Assembly: GCF_900114915.1 (NCBI RefSeq)
Contig: NZ_FOUS01000011.1
Location: 186,001-250,000 of the forward strand
Source of the DNA: Bradyrhizobium sp. Rc3b
GTDB taxonomy: Bacteria > Pseudomonadota > Alphaproteobacteria > Rhizobiales > Xanthobacteraceae
Direction of reading: 5' to 3'
DNA: 64,000 nucleotides
Shown here piece by piece: positions 8,660 through 17,665 of the stretch. The position numbers and the translations under genes are program-made. Within the stretch, counting starts at the first letter, position 1; each line of letters begins with the position of its first letter. The notes beneath the pieces were generated by a model that was given only the letters and a program-made list of their open reading frames with translations, was not told the DNA's origin and did not search any database.

Positions 8660-9271
8660 TCAGGATGCCGGATATTCCGCGCGACCGATCACGAGGTCGA
8701 TCGCGGCCATCATCCAGAACTGGTGCGTGGTCTCGACGATGTTGTAGCTGCGGCTGTCGACGAAGAAATTGACGTCGCCGAGATTGCGCAGCGGATTGTC
8801 CGCGTTCATGCCCGACAGCGTGACCACGTCGAGCTTCATCGTCCGCGCCTGCGCAACCGCGTTGAGGATGTTCTTCGAGCGCCCCGACGAGCTGATCGCA
8901 ACGAGGCAGTCGCCGGCGCGTGCGCTCAGCCGCACGGCGTGCGCGATCCAGTCCTCGAAGCCGTAATCGTTGGCGAGGCACGACATCATGCTCGCGTCGC
9001 TGAAGCAGAGCGCAGGCACCGACGCGTTCTTCGCCAGATCGATCGCCAGGTGCGAGGCGATGCCGGCCGAGCCGCCATTACCGATGAAGATGACGCGACC
9101 GCCCTGCTCGCGCGCGCGCAACCAGGTGGCACGGGTCGCGGAGATTGCGGCGAAAACGCCGACGTCGACTGCCGTCGCGCGATGGAGGCGTCCCACGTAA
9201 TCGTCGAGGAAAGCCTTGTGATCGGGATCGACGGACTCGGCAGGCATGGGCTGGCGGCTCGATTGCAACAT
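8660..9271 (-). CDS. SIS-domain sugar isomerase (GmhA/phosphoheptose isomerase-like)
   Basis: A 203-residue single SIS domain. It has the phosphosugar-binding GNGGSAGIASHLAIDLAKN at about residues 72-90, SSSGRSKNIL at about 130-139, and an ETTHQF helix near the C-terminus where GmhA has its catalytic His. GmhA converts sedoheptulose-7-phosphate to a heptose-7-phosphate. Together with an HldE-like enzyme and a HAD phosphatase in the same cluster, a nucleotide-heptose or analogous pathway is plausible. It is the first gene of the minus-strand operon, divergent from the epimerase at 9413. Confidence 0.82.
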   Translation of the reverse strand: MLQSSRQPMPAESVDPDHKAFLDDYVGRLHRATAVDVGVFAAISATRATWLRAREQGGRVIFIGNGGSAGIASHLAIDLAKNASVPALCFSDASMMSCLANDYGFEDWIAHAVRLSARAGDCLVAISSSGRSKNILNAVAQARTMKLDVVTLSGMNADNPLRNLGDVNFFVDSRSYNIVETTHQFWMMAAIDLVIGRAEYPAS

Positions 9272-9300
9272 GACCGGGTGATACCGGCTATTACCAAGGA

Positions 9301-9325
9301 TTGCAAAGGTATAATACTTGCAAAG
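9301..9325. promoter_or_regulatory. Direct repeat TTGCAAAG around an AT-rich core in the divergent promoter
   Basis: TTGCAAAG occurs at 9301-9308 and again at 9318-9325, separated by GTATAATAC. The core holds a consensus TATAAT on the plus strand and TATTAT on the minus strand. The repeats lie 17 bp apart, so they fall on nearly the same DNA face. The element sits between the two divergent glycan operons (starts 9271 and 9413). No well-spaced -35 was found on either strand, which would fit activator dependence. That role is inferred. Confidence 0.45.
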
Positions 9326-9412
9326 TCAGCGAGCGGCTGGTAGTCGGCTTTCGGGTTTCACTCAACATTGGCGGGCCTGTTTCGCTGGGCATTCGCGTCA
9401 CGGATGTTCCTC

Positions 9413-10429
9413 ATGAAATGCATCGTTACTGGCGGCGCCGGTTTCATTGGAAGTCACCTCGTCGATCGTCTCCTCGACGACGGCCATGAGGTCATCGCGC
9501 TCGATAATTTCGTCATCGGACGGCCCGAGAATCTGGCCGCACACGCCGGTTCGAGCCAGTTGAAGGTCGTGCGGGCCGACGTCACTGACCTCGAGTCGAT
9601 CAAGCCGTATTTTCACGGTATCGACTGGGTCTTCCATCTCGCGGCGCTGGCTGACATCGTTCCTTCGATCGAGTCGCCGATCCCCTATCATCGCGCCAAT
9701 GTCGACGGCACGGTCAACGTTCTCGAAGCGGCGCGGCACGCCGGCGTCAAGCGCTTCGTCTACGCCGCCTCGTCGTCCTGCTACGGCATTCCCGACGTCT
9801 ATCCGACGCCGGAGAGCGCCGAGATCCGGCCGATGTATCCCTACGCGCTTACCAAGAATCTCGGCGAGCAGTGCGTCATGCACTGGTGCCAGGTCTACAA
9901 GCTGCCTGCGGTCGCGCTACGCCTGTTCAACGTGTATGGGCCGCGCCATCGCACCACCGGCACCTACGGCGCCGTGTTCGGTGTGTTCATGGCGCAGAAG
10001 CTCGCCGGCAAGCCCTTCACCGTGGTCGGCGACGGCGAGCAGACGCGCGACTTCACCTTCGTCAGCGACGTCGCGGACGCCTTCGTGACCGCTGCGCGCT
10101 CCGATATCTCGCACGAGATATTCAACGTCGGCTCCGACAACACCTACAGCGTCAACAGGCTGGTCGAGCTTCTCGGCGGCGACAAGGTCCACATTCCCAA
10201 GCGACCGGGCGAGCCCGATTGCACCTACGCCGACATCACAGAGATCAAGCGGGTCCTGAACTGGACGCCGAAGGTGAAATTCGAGGACGGCGTCGCGACG
10301 ATGCTGAAGTCGATGGATCAGTACAAGGACGCGCCGCTGTGGACGGTCGACAAGATCGCCGACGCCACCAAGGACTGGTTCAAATATCTCGGTGACGACG
10401 ACGGCTCGCCGCAGAAGGCAAGCTCTTGA
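9413..10429 (+). CDS. NAD-dependent epimerase/dehydratase (extended SDR, GalE/RmlB-like)
   Basis: A 338-residue extended SDR. The cofactor motif CIVTGGAGFIGSHL is at residues 2-15, YAASSSCYG carries the active Ser, and YPYALTKNLGE provides the Tyr-x-x-x-Lys pair. RLFNVYGPRH and GDGEQTRDF are typical of NDP-sugar 4-epimerases and dehydratases. I chose the ATG at 9413, directly before the Rossmann strand; longer starts add an unrelated N-terminus. It is the first gene of the long plus-strand operon. Substrate cannot be deduced. Confidence 0.9.
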   Translation: MKCIVTGGAGFIGSHLVDRLLDDGHEVIALDNFVIGRPENLAAHAGSSQLKVVRADVTDLESIKPYFHGIDWVFHLAALADIVPSIESPIPYHRANVDGTVNVLEAARHAGVKRFVYAASSSCYGIPDVYPTPESAEIRPMYPYALTKNLGEQCVMHWCQVYKLPAVALRLFNVYGPRHRTTGTYGAVFGVFMAQKLAGKPFTVVGDGEQTRDFTFVSDVADAFVTAARSDISHEIFNVGSDNTYSVNRLVELLGGDKVHIPKRPGEPDCTYADITEIKRVLNWTPKVKFEDGVATMLKSMDQYKDAPLWTVDKIADATKDWFKYLGDDDGSPQKASS

Positions 10430-10511
10430 ACAGGCTCGCCGGATATCGTTGCTGCGAGTCGATCATTTCAGGCCGGCCATCTGAGACCTGCCGGCGCTTT
10501 GGGTAATCCAC

Positions 10512-12077
10512 ATGGGTAATGCTGCGACAGACAAGCTGACCGGCCATCCGGCACCGCACGACAAGATCAAGACGATCGAGGAGCTGGGCGAGATTGCGCG
10601 CGCCGCGCAGGCCAAGGGCCAGACCGTCGCGCTCTGCCACGGCGTGTTCGATCTGGTGCATCTCGGCCACGTCCGGCACATCCTGGCGGCGCGCAACGAG
10701 GCCGACGTGGTCATCGTGACCATCACCGCCGATCGTTTCGTCAACAAGGGCCCGGGACGGCCGATCTTTCCGGAGAACATGCGCGCCGAGATGCTAGCCG
10801 CGCTCGGCACGGTCGACTGGGTCGGCATCAACCGCACTTCCAGCGCCGAGCCGGTCCTCGATGCCGTGCGCCCCGACACCTACGTGAAGGGCTCGGACTA
10901 CGAGAATCCCGAGGATGACGTCACTGGCAAGATCGCCACCGAGCGCGAGGCCGTCGAACGTCATGGCGGACGAATCGTCTTCACGCGCGACGTGACGTTC
11001 AGCTCGTCATCCCTGCTGAACCGTTATTTCGACATCTACGATCCTCCCCTGCGCGACTACCTCCAGAAGGTGCGCGAAGGCGGCGGCGCCGAACGCCTGC
11101 TGAAGCTGATCGACAATATCCAGGACATGCACGTCGTGCTGGTCGGCGATACCATCATCGACGAATACCAGTACGTCACGGCGCTCGGGAAGGCTTCGAA
11201 GGAGAACATCGTCGCCACCCTGCTCAAGAATGGCGAGCAATTTGCCGGCGGCGTCATTGCCGCGGCCAATCACGTGGCGAGCTTCTGCAAGTCGGTGGAG
11301 ATCGTCACGACGCTGGGTGGCAACGACTACCCCGAGGAGTTCATTCGCGCGCATGTCCGCCCGAATGTCACGCTGACGCCGATCCGCATTCAGGGCCGAC
11401 CGACGACCCGCAAATTGCGGTACGTCGAGATGGGCTATCTGCACAAGCTCTTCGAAGTCTACACCATGGACGACACGCCGCTCGACGAGGCCGAGCGCAA
11501 GGAGATCGACCGAATCACCGCCGAGCGCGTTCGTGGCGGGGACGTGGTGATCGTCACAGATTTCGGTCACGGCATGATCGCGTCCAGCACCATCGACACG
11601 CTCATCGCGAACTCCAAGTTCCTGGCGGTCAACGCCCAGAGCAACAGCGGCAACCACGGCTATAATCTCATCACGAAATATCCGCGCGCCGACTACGTCT
11701 GCATCGACGCGCCGGAAGCGCGTCTGGCCGCGACCGACAAGTTCAGCGACATCGCGTCGGTGATCGAGAACCGCCTGCACGGCAAGATCGATTGCGACAA
11801 CATGATCATCACGCACGGCTCCTTCGGCTGCTACCCCTTCTCGTCCAAGACCGGCGTCGCGCGCGTGCCCGCTTTCACCAAGACCGTCGTCGACACGGTC
11901 GGCGCCGGCGATGCCTTCCTGACGATCACGGCGCCGCTGGTGGCGGCCGGCGGCAATATCGAGGACGTCGCCTTCATCGGCAACGCGGCGGGCGCGATCA
12001 AGGTCGGCATCGTCGGTCACCGCAACTCGGTCGAAAAGGCGCCCTTGGTCAAATTCGTCACCGCGCTATTGAAGTAA
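10512..12077 (+). CDS. HldE-like bifunctional protein with inverted order: cytidylyltransferase then PfkB kinase
   Basis: A 521-residue fusion. Residues about 20-165 are a nucleotidyltransferase (LCHGVFDLVHLGHVRHI with the HxGH motif at H50/H53, then VTFSSSSLLNRY). Residues about 195-520 are a PfkB/ribokinase-type kinase (VGDTIIDEYQYV near the start and TVGAGDAF with the catalytic Asp near the end). Classical HldE/RfaE has kinase first and nucleotidyltransferase second. Here the order is reversed, yet both sets of catalytic motifs are present. By analogy it phosphorylates a sugar phosphate at C1 and couples it to a nucleotide. With the nearby SIS isomerase and HAD phosphatase this suggests a nucleotide-heptose-like donor. 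It lies 28 nt before the next gene. Confidence 0.85.
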   Translation: MGNAATDKLTGHPAPHDKIKTIEELGEIARAAQAKGQTVALCHGVFDLVHLGHVRHILAARNEADVVIVTITADRFVNKGPGRPIFPENMRAEMLAALGTVDWVGINRTSSAEPVLDAVRPDTYVKGSDYENPEDDVTGKIATEREAVERHGGRIVFTRDVTFSSSSLLNRYFDIYDPPLRDYLQKVREGGGAERLLKLIDNIQDMHVVLVGDTIIDEYQYVTALGKASKENIVATLLKNGEQFAGGVIAAANHVASFCKSVEIVTTLGGNDYPEEFIRAHVRPNVTLTPIRIQGRPTTRKLRYVEMGYLHKLFEVYTMDDTPLDEAERKEIDRITAERVRGGDVVIVTDFGHGMIASSTIDTLIANSKFLAVNAQSNSGNHGYNLITKYPRADYVCIDAPEARLAATDKFSDIASVIENRLHGKIDCDNMIITHGSFGCYPFSSKTGVARVPAFTKTVVDTVGAGDAFLTITAPLVAAGGNIEDVAFIGNAAGAIKVGIVGHRNSVEKAPLVKFVTALLK

Positions 12078-12104
12078 CGCGAGCGGGAAATCTGGAGAAC
12101 GGCA

Positions 12105-13106
12105 GTGATTGATCAGAAATGGAACGTGATGGTCACCGGTGGCGCCGGCTATGTCGGCAGCGTGCTGGTTCCCCAGTTGCTGGCAGCGGGCCACAAGGTC
12201 ACGGTGCTCGACCTGTTCATGTATGGCGAATCCGTCTTCGACGCGGTTCGCAACAATCCGAACCTTCGCCTGATCAAGGGCGACATCCGCGATGAGGCCG
12301 CGATCAACGAGGCCCTGCGCGGCAACAATGCGGTGATCCACCTCGCCTGCATCTCCAACGACCCCTCGTTCGAGCTCGATCCTGGACTCGGCAAGTCCAT
12401 CAACTACGACTGCTTCCGTCCAATGGTGCGCGCCGCGAAGAAGGCCGGCGTCAAGCGCTTCATCTATGCCTCCTCGTCGAGCGTCTACGGCATCAAGGAC
12501 GAGGCCGAGGTGACCGAGGAACTGTCCTGCGAGCCGCTCACGGACTACTCCAAGTTCAAGGCGATGTGCGAGACCGATCTTGCCGAAGAGGCCGCGTCCG
12601 GCTTCGTCACCTGCACGGTCCGTCCTGCCACCGTCTGCGGCTACGCACCGCGGCAGCGCCTCGACGTCGTCGTCAACATCCTGACCAACCTCGCGGTCAA
12701 CACCGGCCGCATCCGCGTGTTCGGCGGAACGCAGAAGCGGCCCAACCTGCACATCGAGGACATGTCGGCGGCCTATCTGTTCCTGCTGCAGCAGGATGAT
12801 GCGAAGATCGACGGCAAGACCTACAATATCGGCTACGAGAACCACTCGCTGATGAAGATCGCCGACATCGTCAAATCGGTGGTCGGAAACAACGTCGACG
12901 TGGCCGTCGAGCCGACCGACGATCTGCGCTCCTACCACGTCTCCTCGGAGAAGATTCGCCGCGAGCTCGGATTTGCACCGACGCACACGATCGAGCAGGC
13001 CGTGTCCGGCCTCGTGGACGCCTTCAGGTCCGGCCGCCTGCCGAACTCGCTCAACGATCCCCGGTATTTCAACATCAAGATGATGCAGAACATCAGCCTG
13101 AAGTGA
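12105..13106 (+). CDS. NAD-dependent epimerase/dehydratase (extended SDR)
   Basis: A 333-residue extended SDR. MVTGGAGYVGSVL is at about residues 6-18, ASSSSVYG is the active Ser region, and TDYSKFKAMCE carries Tyr-x-x-x-Lys. RPATVCGYAPRQRLDVVVN resembles sugar epimerases that act on nucleotide hexoses or heptoses. The start is GTG 12105 after a GGAG site. The TGA overlaps the next start by 4 bp. It is a second epimerase, distinct from that at 9413, so the final sugar is probably modified at more than one carbon. Confidence 0.9.
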   Translation: MIDQKWNVMVTGGAGYVGSVLVPQLLAAGHKVTVLDLFMYGESVFDAVRNNPNLRLIKGDIRDEAAINEALRGNNAVIHLACISNDPSFELDPGLGKSINYDCFRPMVRAAKKAGVKRFIYASSSSVYGIKDEAEVTEELSCEPLTDYSKFKAMCETDLAEEAASGFVTCTVRPATVCGYAPRQRLDVVVNILTNLAVNTGRIRVFGGTQKRPNLHIEDMSAAYLFLLQQDDAKIDGKTYNIGYENHSLMKIADIVKSVVGNNVDVAVEPTDDLRSYHVSSEKIRRELGFAPTHTIEQAVSGLVDAFRSGRLPNSLNDPRYFNIKMMQNISLK

Positions 13107-13723
13107 GCGGCGTGCGGATCGGCATCGATTTCGACAACACGATCATCTGCTACGATAAGGTCTTTGCCGCCGTCGCGCACCAGCGTGGCCTGGTGCCGGA
13201 GGGCTGGGTTGGGCTGAAGAACGATGTGCGGGATTATCTGCGGTCCCGCACGGGTGGCGAGCTCGCCTGGCAAGGCCTGCAAGGCTTCGTCTACGGCAAG
13301 GGCATTGGCGGCGCCGAGATCTATCCGGGCGTGCGGGAATTCCTCGCGGCGTGCAGACAGGCCGGCGCCAAGGTGTGCATCGTCAGCCACAAGACCAGAT
13401 ACGGTCATCAGGACCCCGACCATACCGACCTGCGCGAAGCCGCACGCGGCTGGCTGCGTGGCGCCGGCCTCATCGACGCTGCTGCGGCGGCGGTGGCCAG
13501 CGGCGATGTTTATTTCGAGGACACGATGGCCGCCAAGGTCGACAGGCTCGCGAGCCTGGAGCTGGACATCTTCATCGACGATCTCGTCGAGGTCTTCGAG
13601 CAGCCGCATTTCCCGAAGGGCACGCGATCGATCCTGTTCACGCGTTCGCAGTCCCCGCACCCCGAACATTGCAAGCCGATCGCGACATGGGCCGGCATCC
13701 GCGACGAGGTGTTTGCGGCATGA
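13103..13723 (+). CDS. HAD-superfamily hydrolase (probable sugar phosphatase)
   Basis: A 206-residue HAD protein. Motif I is IGIDFDNTI with the nucleophile and acid Asp pair, motif II is CIVSHKT, motif III is a Lys in AAKVDRL, and motif IV is FIDDLVEVF. It starts at a GTG overlapping the previous stop (GTGA), or at GTG 13112; both give the same domain. In this place it could remove a phosphate as GmhB does in heptose synthesis. It is not a clear GmhB ortholog, so only phosphatase activity is inferred. Confidence 0.75.
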   Translation: MSGVRIGIDFDNTIICYDKVFAAVAHQRGLVPEGWVGLKNDVRDYLRSRTGGELAWQGLQGFVYGKGIGGAEIYPGVREFLAACRQAGAKVCIVSHKTRYGHQDPDHTDLREAARGWLRGAGLIDAAAAAVASGDVYFEDTMAAKVDRLASLELDIFIDDLVEVFEQPHFPKGTRSILFTRSQSPHPEHCKPIATWAGIRDEVFAA

Positions 13724-14757
13724 GCGAGCCGGACATCAGCGCAGCGGATGCGATCTCGATCGGCAGCCGCCTTGCCGGAACAACGGTCGCGGCAGCCCAG
13801 CCGGCGCGGTCCGGCGGCAACAACAGGGTGTTTCGGCTGGAGATGGCGGAAGGACCGCCCCTCGCCCTCAAGCACTATCCGTCGGACGGGCGCGATCGGC
13901 TGGGACAGGAATATGACGCGCTCACGTTCCTGTCGCGCCACGGCATCGCGTCGACGCCACGGCCGATCGCAAAGGACGCCGATGCGTTTTGCGCGCTGTA
14001 TCAATGGTTCGACGGTGACGCGGCGGTGCTGCATCCCCAGGGCGACGACGCCGACCAGCTGGCCGATTTTCTGATCGAATTGCAGAAGCTGCGCGACGCC
14101 GAAGGTGCGCAGACCTTGCGGAACGCGTCAGCCAGCATCTTCTCGCCCGAGGAAGCCATCGCCCAGTACGAGCAGCGCCTCGACGGACTGAGGCGGGCCT
14201 CCGACGATCATCCGGAGCTGCGTACGTTCATCGACGGCAGCCTGGTTCCCAGCACGGCCGTCGCCATCCGAAGGCTCCGCCAGCGTTATGCGGAACTGGG
14301 GCGGGATCCCGCAGCGGACCTCTTGCCCGCGCATCGCGCATTGAGCCCGTCCGACTTCGGACTGCACAACGCGCTGCGCGGCGAAGACGGCCGCCTGCGC
14401 TTCATCGACTTCGAATATTTCGGCTGGGACGATCCGGTCAAACTGCTGTCCGATACCGCGATCCACCCCGGCAGCGATCTGCCCGCAACAGGCGCGAATC
14501 GCCTCATCGAACGGCTCACGCAAGCCTTCGCGGCTAGGGATGACGCGTTTGCGATCCGCCGTGACGTACTGTATCCTGTGTTCGGGGCGATTTGGTGCCT
14601 GATTGTCCTGAATGCTTATTTGCCCGAAAGCCGCTCCCGGCGCGCCTTGGCTGCGCAAGGTGGCGATCTGACGGTCCGCCTTGCCGGTCAGCTCGACAAA
14701 GCACGCCGGCTTCATCAAACGATTTGCCAACGTGATCCAGATCTCACCCCACGCTGA
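13720..14757 (+). CDS. APH-family phosphotransferase (sugar or small-molecule kinase)
   Basis: A 345-residue aminoglycoside-phosphotransferase-fold kinase. The P-loop-like SGGNNRVFRLEM is at about residues 30-41 and the Lys in LALKHY at about 52. The catalytic loop LSPSDFGLHNAL keeps the Asp and Asn but has Pro-Ser instead of the usual His-Gly before the Asp. The metal Asp is in RFIDFEYFGWDDP. It probably phosphorylates a sugar of this pathway; antibiotic resistance is unlikely given the context. ATG 13720 overlaps the previous stop (ATGA), so it is translationally coupled. Confidence 0.75.
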   Translation: MSEPDISAADAISIGSRLAGTTVAAAQPARSGGNNRVFRLEMAEGPPLALKHYPSDGRDRLGQEYDALTFLSRHGIASTPRPIAKDADAFCALYQWFDGDAAVLHPQGDDADQLADFLIELQKLRDAEGAQTLRNASASIFSPEEAIAQYEQRLDGLRRASDDHPELRTFIDGSLVPSTAVAIRRLRQRYAELGRDPAADLLPAHRALSPSDFGLHNALRGEDGRLRFIDFEYFGWDDPVKLLSDTAIHPGSDLPATGANRLIERLTQAFAARDDAFAIRRDVLYPVFGAIWCLIVLNAYLPESRSRRALAAQGGDLTVRLAGQLDKARRLHQTICQRDPDLTPR

Positions 14758-15580
14758 AGCCGCCCTCACCTGCACGCTGGACGAGCGCAGTCTCTATTTG
14801 CGCCGCCTGGTCCTTGGTTCTGTCCGTTCGGCCGGACGCGGCCATGTTGGTCCGGCCCTGTCGCTGATCGAAATGGTCCGCGTGCTCTACGACGACATCC
14901 TGCGGATCGATCCGAACAACCCGCGCGATCCCGAACGCGACCGCGCCATCCTCAGCAAGGGACACGGTTGTCTCGCGCTCTACGCGCTGCTCGCCGATCG
15001 CGGCTTCTTCCCGCTGTCGGAGCTCGACGGCTTTTGCGGCTCCGACAGTATCTTGGGCGGACATCCCGAATACGGCATGGTGCCCGGCGTCGAGGCATCG
15101 ACCGGCGCGCTCGGGCATGGCCTGTCGATCGGCGTCGGCCTTGCGCTCGCCGCCCGCATGCGCGAGCGCAATTACCGGACCTTTGTCCTGCTCGGCGACG
15201 GCGAGATCAACGAGGGGTCGGTGTGGGAGGCCGCGATGGGCGCGGCCAAGCACGGGCTCGATAACCTGGTCGCGATGATCGACTACAACAAGCTCCAGAG
15301 CTACGGGCCCACCGACTACGTCCTGCCGCTGGAGCCACTCGCGGACAAATGGCGCAGCTTCGGCTTTGCCGTGCAGGAGCTCAACGGCCACGACGTCGGC
15401 GCCCTGCGCACTGTCCTGAAGCAGGTCCCCGCCGTTCCGGGCAAGCCCACCGCGATCATCTGCCATACCGTCAAGGGCAAGGGTCTGCCGGCCGCGGAAT
15501 CCAACGCCGATTGGCATCACAAGAACAAGCTGTCCGACAGCGAGCTCGACGCCATCCGCGTCGCCGTCGGCGATTTTTGA
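14732..15580 (+). CDS. Transketolase, N-terminal (TPP-binding) subunit
   Basis: About 282 residues covering only the TPP-binding half of transketolase. It has a GHVGPALSLIE-type start and GHGLSIGVGLALAAR. The cofactor motif is GDGEINEGSVWEAAMGA with the Asn of IDYNKLQ. The partner half is encoded 10 nt downstream. Split transketolases of this kind occur in secondary-sugar clusters, where the pair transfers two-carbon units or makes acyloin bonds. The start is uncertain: GTG 14732 (chosen) or ATG 14681. Both overlap the kinase gene, and the first gives the shorter overlap. Confidence 0.85.
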   Translation: MIQISPHAEAALTCTLDERSLYLRRLVLGSVRSAGRGHVGPALSLIEMVRVLYDDILRIDPNNPRDPERDRAILSKGHGCLALYALLADRGFFPLSELDGFCGSDSILGGHPEYGMVPGVEASTGALGHGLSIGVGLALAARMRERNYRTFVLLGDGEINEGSVWEAAMGAAKHGLDNLVAMIDYNKLQSYGPTDYVLPLEPLADKWRSFGFAVQELNGHDVGALRTVLKQVPAVPGKPTAIICHTVKGKGLPAAESNADWHHKNKLSDSELDAIRVAVGDF

Positions 15581-15590
15581 TCGGCTCCCC

Positions 15591-16550
15591 ATGCGCAACA
15601 CCGCGATGAACATGGTCCACAAGCTCGCCGCGCGCGACGAGCGTGTGCTTTACATCGGCTCCGATCCCGGCGCCGGCACGCTGCGTGCGATGAGCAAGGA
15701 GTTTCCCAAGCGCCATCTGATCGAGGGCATTTCGGAAGCGCACATCATCGGCATGTCGGCTGGCCTGGCGATGGAGGGCTTCGTGCCCTACGTCAACACC
15801 ATCGCGACATTCCTCACCCGCCGCTGCTACGAGCAGGTGGCCGTCGATCTCTGCCTGCACAATCTGCCGGTGCGACTGATCGCCAATGGCGGCGGTCTGG
15901 TCTACGCGCCGCTCGGCCCCACCCACCAGGCGATCGAGGACATCGCCATCATGCGGGCGCTGCCGAACATGACGGTGGTCTGCCCGTGCGACGCCGACGA
16001 GGCCGCGCGCATGATGGACAAGACGCTCGACTGGACCGGACCGATCTACATACGGCTCGGCAAGGGCGGCGACGCCGTCGTCTCGAAGGCCGAGCACGGT
16101 TTTGAGATCGGCAAGGCCATCCTGATGCGGCCGCCGGGCGACGTCCTCATGGTGACAACCGGCATCATGCTCCAGCGCGCCATCGCCGCAGCCGACCTGC
16201 TGGCCGCGCAAGGCGTTCGCGCCGGCATCCTGCACATGCATACGGTGAAGCCGCTCGACACCGAAGCCCTGCTGCAGGCGATCCGCGGCATCAAGCTCGT
16301 GGCAACGCTGGAGGAGCACGTGCCCTCCGGCGGTCTCGGCAGCGCGGTTGCGGAGACGCTGATCGACAAGCTCGGCTCCGGCCTGCCCGCGATGCTGCGG
16401 CTGTCGCTGCCGGACCGCTTCATGCACAATTACGGCTCGCAGGACTCGCTGCTGAAGAAGCACGGCCTCGCGCCCAACGCTATCGCGACCTCGATCGAGC
16501 ACGCGCTCGCGGCGTCGCGCACCTCCGCTCCTCAACTTCATTCCACCTGA
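15591..16550 (+). CDS. Transketolase, C-terminal (pyrimidine-binding) subunit
   Basis: A 319-residue protein with the transketolase pyrimidine domain and the C-terminal domain. The activating Glu is in EGISEAHIIGMSAGLAMEG. The C-terminal domain includes LMVTTGIMLQRA and VATLEEHVPSGGLGS. It should form a heterotetramer with the 14732-15580 product. The cell's housekeeping transketolase is normally a single ~660-residue chain, so this split pair is probably dedicated to the glycan pathway. Confidence 0.88.
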   Translation: MRNTAMNMVHKLAARDERVLYIGSDPGAGTLRAMSKEFPKRHLIEGISEAHIIGMSAGLAMEGFVPYVNTIATFLTRRCYEQVAVDLCLHNLPVRLIANGGGLVYAPLGPTHQAIEDIAIMRALPNMTVVCPCDADEAARMMDKTLDWTGPIYIRLGKGGDAVVSKAEHGFEIGKAILMRPPGDVLMVTTGIMLQRAIAAADLLAAQGVRAGILHMHTVKPLDTEALLQAIRGIKLVATLEEHVPSGGLGSAVAETLIDKLGSGLPAMLRLSLPDRFMHNYGSQDSLLKKHGLAPNAIATSIEHALAASRTSAPQLHST

Positions 16551-16558
16551 CGGGTCAC

Positions 16559-17665
16559 ATGTACGACGTTCGATATTCCTATCTGCTCGAGCAATTCTCC
16601 GACCCCGCTCCGATCCTGGCCGAGATCGGCCGGCTGGTTGCGACCGGTGACTTCACCCTTGGCAAGCCCGTCGCCGAATTCGAGAAGCGCTTTGCCGAAC
16701 TGATCGGCGTGCGTCACGCCATCGGCGTCGGATCCGGCACCGACGCGCTCAAGCTGCCGCTCAAGGCGCTCGGCATCGGCCATGGCGACGAGGTCATCAC
16801 CGCCGCCAACACCTTCATCGCCACCGTCGGTGCGATCGCGGAAACCGGCGCCACACCGGTGCTGGTCGACTGCGACGATTCCTTCTGCATGAACGTCGAC
16901 CAGGTCGAAGCCGCCATTACCAGGAAGACCAAGGCGATCATGCCGGTTCAGCTGACCGGCGAGGTCACCGACATGGGCAAGCTGATGCCGATCGCCCAGC
17001 GCCATAACCTCCCCGTCGTCGAGGACGCCTGCCAGGGCATCCTGTCGGAGTTTGCGGGCAAGCGCTCCGGCACCCACGGCATCGCGGCCGGCTTCTCGCT
17101 GCATCCGCTCAAGAACCTCAACGTCTGGGGCGATGCGGGCGTCGTCGTCACCAATGACGACGGCATGAACGAGAAGCTCCGCCTGATCCGCAACCACGGC
17201 ATGAAGAACCGCGACGAGATCGCAATCCTCGGCTGCAATTCGCGGCTCGATTCCTTGCAGGCCGTCGTCGGCAACTGGCTGATCGGCCAGACCAGCGAGA
17301 TCACGCGGCGCCGGATCGAGAACGCGGCCTATTACGACGCGGGCCTTGCCGGCCTGCCCGGCCTGCGCGTCCCGCCGCGCCGGCCCAATGTGAAGCACGT
17401 CTACCATCTCTACATGGTGTTCGCCGAACGCCGCGACGAGCTCTATCAATACTGCCTGGACAACGGCATCGAGGCCAAGATCCATTATCCAATCCCGCTG
17501 TATCAGCAGGAAGGCCTCAAGCATCTCGGCTACGCGCCCGGCACGTTCCCGGTCACCGACCGCCACGCCAAGGAAGTCATCAGCTTCCCCGTCGACCAGC
17601 ATCTGACGCGCGCACAACAGGACCGTGTCATCGAGACCGTCAGGAAGTTCTGTCATGGACGCTGA
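16559..17665 (+). CDS. DegT/DnrJ/EryC1/StrS-type PLP sugar aminotransferase (first of two)
   Basis: A 368-residue fold-type I aminotransferase. GVGSGTDALKLPLKALGI binds the PLP phosphate. VEDACQGIL carries the PLP-ring Asp. The Schiff-base Lys lies in SLHPLKNLNVWGDAG near residue 187. IHYPIPLYQQEGLKHLGY near the C-terminus is typical of enzymes making 3- or 4-amino NDP-sugars from keto sugars. It overlaps the next aminotransferase by 11 bp and is clearly paralogous to it. Confidence 0.92.
   Translation: MYDVRYSYLLEQFSDPAPILAEIGRLVATGDFTLGKPVAEFEKRFAELIGVRHAIGVGSGTDALKLPLKALGIGHGDEVITAANTFIATVGAIAETGATPVLVDCDDSFCMNVDQVEAAITRKTKAIMPVQLTGEVTDMGKLMPIAQRHNLPVVEDACQGILSEFAGKRSGTHGIAAGFSLHPLKNLNVWGDAGVVVTNDDGMNEKLRLIRNHGMKNRDEIAILGCNSRLDSLQAVVGNWLIGQTSEITRRRIENAAYYDAGLAGLPGLRVPPRRPNVKHVYHLYMVFAERRDELYQYCLDNGIEAKIHYPIPLYQQEGLKHLGYAPGTFPVTDRHAKEVISFPVDQHLTRAQQDRVIETVRKFCHGR

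Noticed and set aside
13720..14757. Aminoglycoside-resistance kinase
   Set aside because: The APH fold is shared with many sugar and acyl-chain kinases; translational coupling within a glycan operon and the altered catalytic loop make resistance unlikely.
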